Below are positions 59,436 to 64,000 of a stretch of 64,000 nt of DNA, one piece after another. The stretch is from NCBI GenBank assembly GCA_030674155.1, contig CM060335.1:38851269-38915268 (forward strand), in the 5' to 3' direction. The notes under the pieces are model-generated. The model saw nothing but the letters and a program-made list of their open reading frames with translations, ran no database searches and had not been told where the DNA came from. The translations under genes were made by a program, and so were the position numbers. The first letter of the stretch is position 1; each line of letters begins with the position of its first letter. This stretch comes from Stramonita haemastoma (lineage: Eukaryota > Mollusca > Gastropoda > Neogastropoda > Muricidae).

Positions 59436-59532
<97 letters not shown>

Positions 59533-60275
59533 TATAGAGACTAAACATTTAGGCAGGGTGAAGGGAATTTCAAATGTTGAAGGCAGGGACAAAATTGAAA
59601 TGAATACAGAAGGCAAAAATCTTAGGTTTGAAACAAGTGTGTCTTGAGGTTAGATTTTAAAGTGTCATATGTAGGCTTTTGCCGAAGGGAGAGAGGGAGG
59701 TCATTCCAGATTGATGGACCAGAAATAGAGAAAGAGCGGCGGCCAACGGTAGATAGGTTGAATCTAGGTATTTTTAAGGATAAGGTATCTGCAGCCGAGC
59801 GGAGGGAACGAGAAGGTGTGTACACGTGAAGACATTCACAGAGGTAAGAGGGTGCTGTTTTGTGGAGACATTTATAACAGAGAGTACTGATCTTATAGTT
59901 TACTCTCTGTGGCACAGGCAGCCAGTGGAGAGATTGCAAGAGAGGAGTAATGTGCTCAGATTTTTTCTTTCTGAGGACCAGTCGAGCTGCAGAGTTTTGT
60001 ATACGTTGGAGGGAGTGGATAGATGATGCTGGCAGACCAGCCAAAAGAGAATTGCAATAGTCCAGACGTGAAAGAATAAGAGAAGTGACTAGTTTGGATG
60101 TTGCATCAGTGGACAGGTACTTTCGAATTGCACTAATACGCCGTAGTAGTTTATAGTAGCATGACTGACAGGTCTGGGTGATGAATTTTTGCATGGAGAG
60201 TGTGTTGTCAATAACGACTCCTAGATACTTTACAGCACTGGATAGAGGGACTGACGTATTGCCGAATACAAGAAT
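59265..60275 (-). mobile_element. LINE, 3' part with intact 190-codon frame
   Basis: Minus strand encodes KYLGVVIDNTLSMQKFITQT, LSRLDYCNSLLAGLPASSIH, RLVLRKKKSEHITPLLQSLH, WLPVPQRVNYKISTLCYKCL and SISGPSIWNDLPLSLRQKPT without a stop until after HLFQT. The 3' UTR holds (CG)n/(CA)n and the TATAGCGC tail with (ATT)n. It is younger than its relative at 18,025-19,560 and 5'-truncated near 60,275. Confidence 0.8.
59404..59531. repeat. (CG)n/(CACG)n/(CA)n inside LINE 3' UTR
   Basis: CG core, then CACG, then CA. Confidence 0.97.
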
Positions 60276-60353
60276 TGTTAATTAATAGATCTATACAAGA
60301 ACTTTTACACGCCCACGTGCATGCGTGTGAGTGTGTGTGTGCGCGTGCGCACG

Positions 60354-60407
<54 letters not shown>

Positions 60408-60756
60408 GTGTAGGCATAGGTGTTTATCCTGGCACAGCGTCTGGTGCGCACACATAGATGTATGTATGTAGGCTATGTATGTATGGAATCCCACTTTACA
60501 GCTTAGTCTATAGTGATCGACTATGACTCTGACTAGGAGGCTTGACTTGCACAGTCCTTATGTGCTCCAGCCCTGGGGGCTAGTTGGCCTTTGGAGAACA
60601 TTTTCAACGCTGACTGTCCTTATGCCCTCTTGGCTGAGAGAGTGGGGGTGTGCTGTGGGCAAGGCATCTCCACTATAATCAAATTTCTGCCCAATTTCTG
60701 CAACAGCAACTGACTCCTCTGCTGTTTTGGAGGTCATCATCGAACACGACGGACAA

Positions 60757-60760
<4 letters not shown>

Positions 60761-60787
<27 letters not shown>

Positions 60788-60866
60788 TGTATGTATGTAT
60801 GTATGTATGTATGTATGTATGTATGTATGTATGTATGTATGTATGTATGTATGTATGTATGTATGT
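60761..60866. repeat. (TATG)n
   Basis: 26 perfect units. Confidence 0.98.
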
Positions 60867-61035
60867 GACCTACTCTTCTGACAGGCAGAACAGGATTGAA
60901 CGTGTGTGCAAGACGTACAGCGTGCGTTTACACACGGGACCTAGGTTTATAGTGTTAACTCCAGGGGGGGGGGGGGGGGGGGGAAATCCCTTTGAACAGG
61001 TGTCTCTAACCACCAGGCTATTCCGTCAACAACCC
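60866..61035 (-). mobile_element. SINE T1, damaged
   Basis: CCTACTCTTCTGACAGGCAG, TGTTAACTCCAGGGG, then a G-run of about 20 in place of the GGGGATTTTTCCCC segment. The tail side is replaced by (TATG)n. Confidence 0.65.
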
Positions 61036-61059
61036 CCACCCCCACCTCCCAGAGAATAA

Positions 61060-61155
61060 ATGAATGAATAATCTTTATTTTTCAAGGGTAACAGAGTAAG
61101 CATTTACATGCTTTTTTTTCATCGGGCCCTTGCCCTGATTAGGGGGTAAAAAAAA
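61060..61155 (-). repeat. Retroposon tail R2 with hairpin (partner 30,520-30,625)
   Basis: Minus strand: GGGCCCGATGAAAAAAAAGC, hairpin AAGCAT-GTAA-ATGCTT at 61098-61113, then TACCCTTGAAAAATAAAGAT. Confidence 0.6.
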
Positions 61156-61379
61156 AAAAAACACCTACCAAAACAGGAGAAAAGTAAAATAAATAATTTT
61201 TTTTAAAAAAGATAAAGCAGAAAGCAAAAACAAGAAGGAAAAACATCACCCATCACCAAAATTGTAAAAAGGAGATAAGTATGCATTCAACAAATACATA
61301 ATTCCCATGAGGTACATTAATACTTGTTTAAGACAAAAGAGATAATTATGTATTCAACAAACACACAATCCCTAACCAG

Positions 61380-61570
61380 AGAGAGAGAGAGAGAGAGAGA
61401 GAGGATATTGAAATTGTTCTTCGAAATCTGCCATCAACAAAAACAAATCAGTAGGGAAACTGACATCAATATAATATACTTTTTTTTCAGAGAGAGAGAA
61501 AGACAGACAGACACAGACGAACGAACGGACGGACGGACAGACAAACAGACTGACCAACAGACAAATCCAC
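61380..61570. repeat. (GA)n and (GACA)n/(GACG)n purine tracts
   Basis: GA at 61,380-61,403, GACAGACAGACA and ACGGACGGACGGAC near 61,500-61,545. Confidence 0.85.
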
Positions 61571-61802
61571 TAACAGACAGAAAAACACACAAATCCAAGA
61601 CAAGAAGAGACAGAAAAATGGAACCCAAATCAACACAGGCTAATTATAGTTCGATCTATTTTTATACCAAGCCGTCTCATCTGAGCTTGCAATACAGCCG
61701 TCCTTTCATTATTTTTTTTCCCCTATCGTTCCCAGTCTGCGATTTCTGTCCACCACCACCATCCCTACTCCCCACCCCCCTCGTTCACCACCTTATCAAT
61801 CC

Positions 61803-61805
<3 letters not shown>

Positions 61806-61836
<31 letters not shown>

Positions 61837-61868
61837 TCTCTCTCTTTCTCTCTCCCTCTCTCTCTCTA
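61806..61868. repeat. C-run and (CT)n
   Basis: About 28 C followed by CT units. Confidence 0.95.
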
Positions 61869-62154
61869 AGCTGGCTTTGAAATGCAAGCTCGGGAGACGA
61901 TCGAAGGCCGACCGTCGGCTTAAGCTATGCAAAGTAGGCCGTCTTGCCATTTTAGAAAGCACTGCTACTGCTGGAAAAAGCAAGCGTAGGGCGCTAGGCC
62001 TAGTCTAGGCTGGCCTATAAGGCTAGTAAAGTACATGTTGCTTGCGAGTGCGTGTGTGTGTCTGTGTGTCCTGCTTTTCATAAGCAGTTGTGTAGGCCTA
62101 TGCGTGTGCACTCTTAGCCTAACCAAAGCGTCGGCCTAATTTTCATGACGTTGA

Positions 62155-62205
62155 ATGATGGAGGGAGAAGCAAGTGATTTGTTGACGTTTCGAACCGTCC
62201 AGGAG
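62155..62205 (+). CDS. Possible first coding exon of an unknown gene
   Basis: Two consecutive ATGs (62155, 62158) open MMEGEASDLLTFRTVQE, ending CAGGAG just before a consensus donor GTAAGC. The 250 bp upstream are free of recognisable repeats and richer in CpG than the surroundings, which suits a promoter. The gene would run right, out of the window. I do not recognise the protein. One exon of 17 codons is weak evidence. Confidence 0.35.
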
Positions 62206-62273
62206 GTAAGCTTTGATTTTGGTGTGTGTGTGTGTGTGAATGTGTAGAAGACGGGAATATTGGCACAGGATTT

Positions 62274-62313
<40 letters not shown>

Positions 62314-62426
62314 AGGCCTGTGGTAAAACCGGTAGGGTTGGATGGTAGGCTAGGCTATTGTAAAGGTCAGTATTTATTGGAAAGCTCAGTTGATCTCCGT
62401 TTTGTTGTATAGCCTTGAAATTTCCA

Positions 62427-62429
<3 letters not shown>

Positions 62430-62492
<63 letters not shown>

Positions 62493-62510
62493 CTCTCTCT
62501 CTCTCTCAAA
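62430..62510. repeat. (CT)n
   Basis: With three CTCC interruptions. Confidence 0.95.
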
Positions 62511-62559
62511 AAACAAACAAACAAACAAAAAATCAAAATCATTAGTTGATTGTTATTTC

Positions 62560-63235
<676 letters not shown>

Positions 63236-63366
63236 CTTGATTCTCTCTGACATTGTTATCAATAACGTAGGTATTGTGGTATCAAAAGAAGGAAACATTT
63301 TCAGTCAACAATAGTATCTCTGTCGGTGTGTTTGTGTTGGTACGGTTTGTTAGTTATAGTCAGGGT

Positions 63367-63451
63367 CCGCAGGCTCGCACGCACGCACGCACGCACGCAT
63401 TCGCGCGCGCGCGCGCGCGCGCGCGTGTGTGTGAGACTTTAAGCTATCACA

Positions 63452-63526
<75 letters not shown>
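63367..63526. repeat. (CACG)n, (CG)n, (CA)n compound
   Basis: Three blocks separated by GTGTGTGAGACTTTAAGC. Confidence 0.95.
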
Positions 63527-63527
<1 letters not shown>

Positions 63528-63528
<1 letters not shown>

Positions 63529-63615
63529 GCAACTGGTGGTGTATGCAAAATCTCACCACTGGTGAACCCTGATTGATTTGATCGATTGGAACTCTAGCCA
63601 AGGAACAAGAGAATA
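63528..63615 (+). mobile_element. SINE T3 tail
   Basis: CAAAATCTCACCACTGGTGA to GGAACTCTAGCCAAGGAACA, preceded by (CA)n. Confidence 0.5.
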
Positions 63616-63754
63616 AAAAAAGTATGGAGGTCAGGTCAGGTCAAAAAGCTTCTTTGCGCCCCCCCCCCCCCCCCTTCCCCCCCCCTGCCAAATCAAATGC
63701 ATAACAAATGCAAAAGCAACTTTAAGATTAGGTTCCGTTGTGTTCGTTTATCAA

Positions 63755-63990
<236 letters not shown>

Positions 63991-64000
63991 AATACGAGTC

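Overview
This is a eukaryotic nuclear window: genes are split by GT-AG introns, and about nine tenths of the sequence is introns and intergenic DNA full of tRNA-derived SINEs, decayed LINEs, a Harbinger remnant and very long (CA)n, (GA)n, (GATA)n and (AT)n microsatellites. The host proteins are animal proteins. The repeat-rich, AT-leaning style suits a marine mollusc, probably a gastropod, but that placement is inference. Nothing prokaryotic, viral or CRISPR-like was seen.

Genes, left to right. (1) First coding exon (2,109-2,190, minus) and probable 5' UTR exon/promoter (from 7,017) of a second phospholipid scramblase gene that runs off the left edge. (2) A complete phospholipid scramblase gene on minus: seven coding exons between 28,163 and 14,888, 263 codons with no frame break, plus an upstream non-coding exon near 29,278. 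Its promoter, 5' UTR exon and first coding exon resemble those of gene 1, so the two look like tandem duplicates. (3) An mTERF-family mitochondrial gene on plus: exons 34,563-34,766, 36,563-36,751 and about 37,821-38,972. The last, GC-rich exon carries about nine frame changes. (4) A full ATG3 gene (autophagy E2 enzyme) on minus: ten exons between 58,132 and 45,511, about 320 codons, with a 7-bp and a 1-bp frame break and one GC donor site. (5) A possible first exon of an unknown plus-strand gene at 62,155-62,205, running off the right edge. The scramblase/mTERF and ATG3/unknown pairs are head to head; mTERF and ATG3 are tail to tail.

Repeats. I use local names. SINE T1: tRNA head with A and B boxes, body, and a tail containing a short hairpin before 'TTATTCCATTATCCTCGATATAAAAGAATAAA'-type sequence (about 30 copies or fragments). 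SINE T2: head lies at the right end of minus-strand copies. SINE T3: tRNA-Leu-like head and a tail ending 'GAGCTCTAGCTGAGGAAC'. SINE T4: tail ends at 'TCTGCTGTGACATAAAGTGG'. T5 and T6 occur once each; T6 has an 11-bp target-site duplication. At least four LINE lineages are present as fragments. The scramblase and ATG3 introns are largely built of these elements.

The genes do not form one pathway. Scramblase and ATG3 both act at membranes (lipid scrambling, LC3 lipidation) and mTERF acts on mitochondrial nucleic acid, but their proximity is not evidence of joint function. No new multi-gene system was found. The most unusual items are a tandem array of an RT catalytic-motif segment in a scramblase intron, a minisatellite that runs exactly into an ATG3 splice donor, a retroposon tail hairpin that covaries across element families, and the conserved promoter of the duplicated scramblases.
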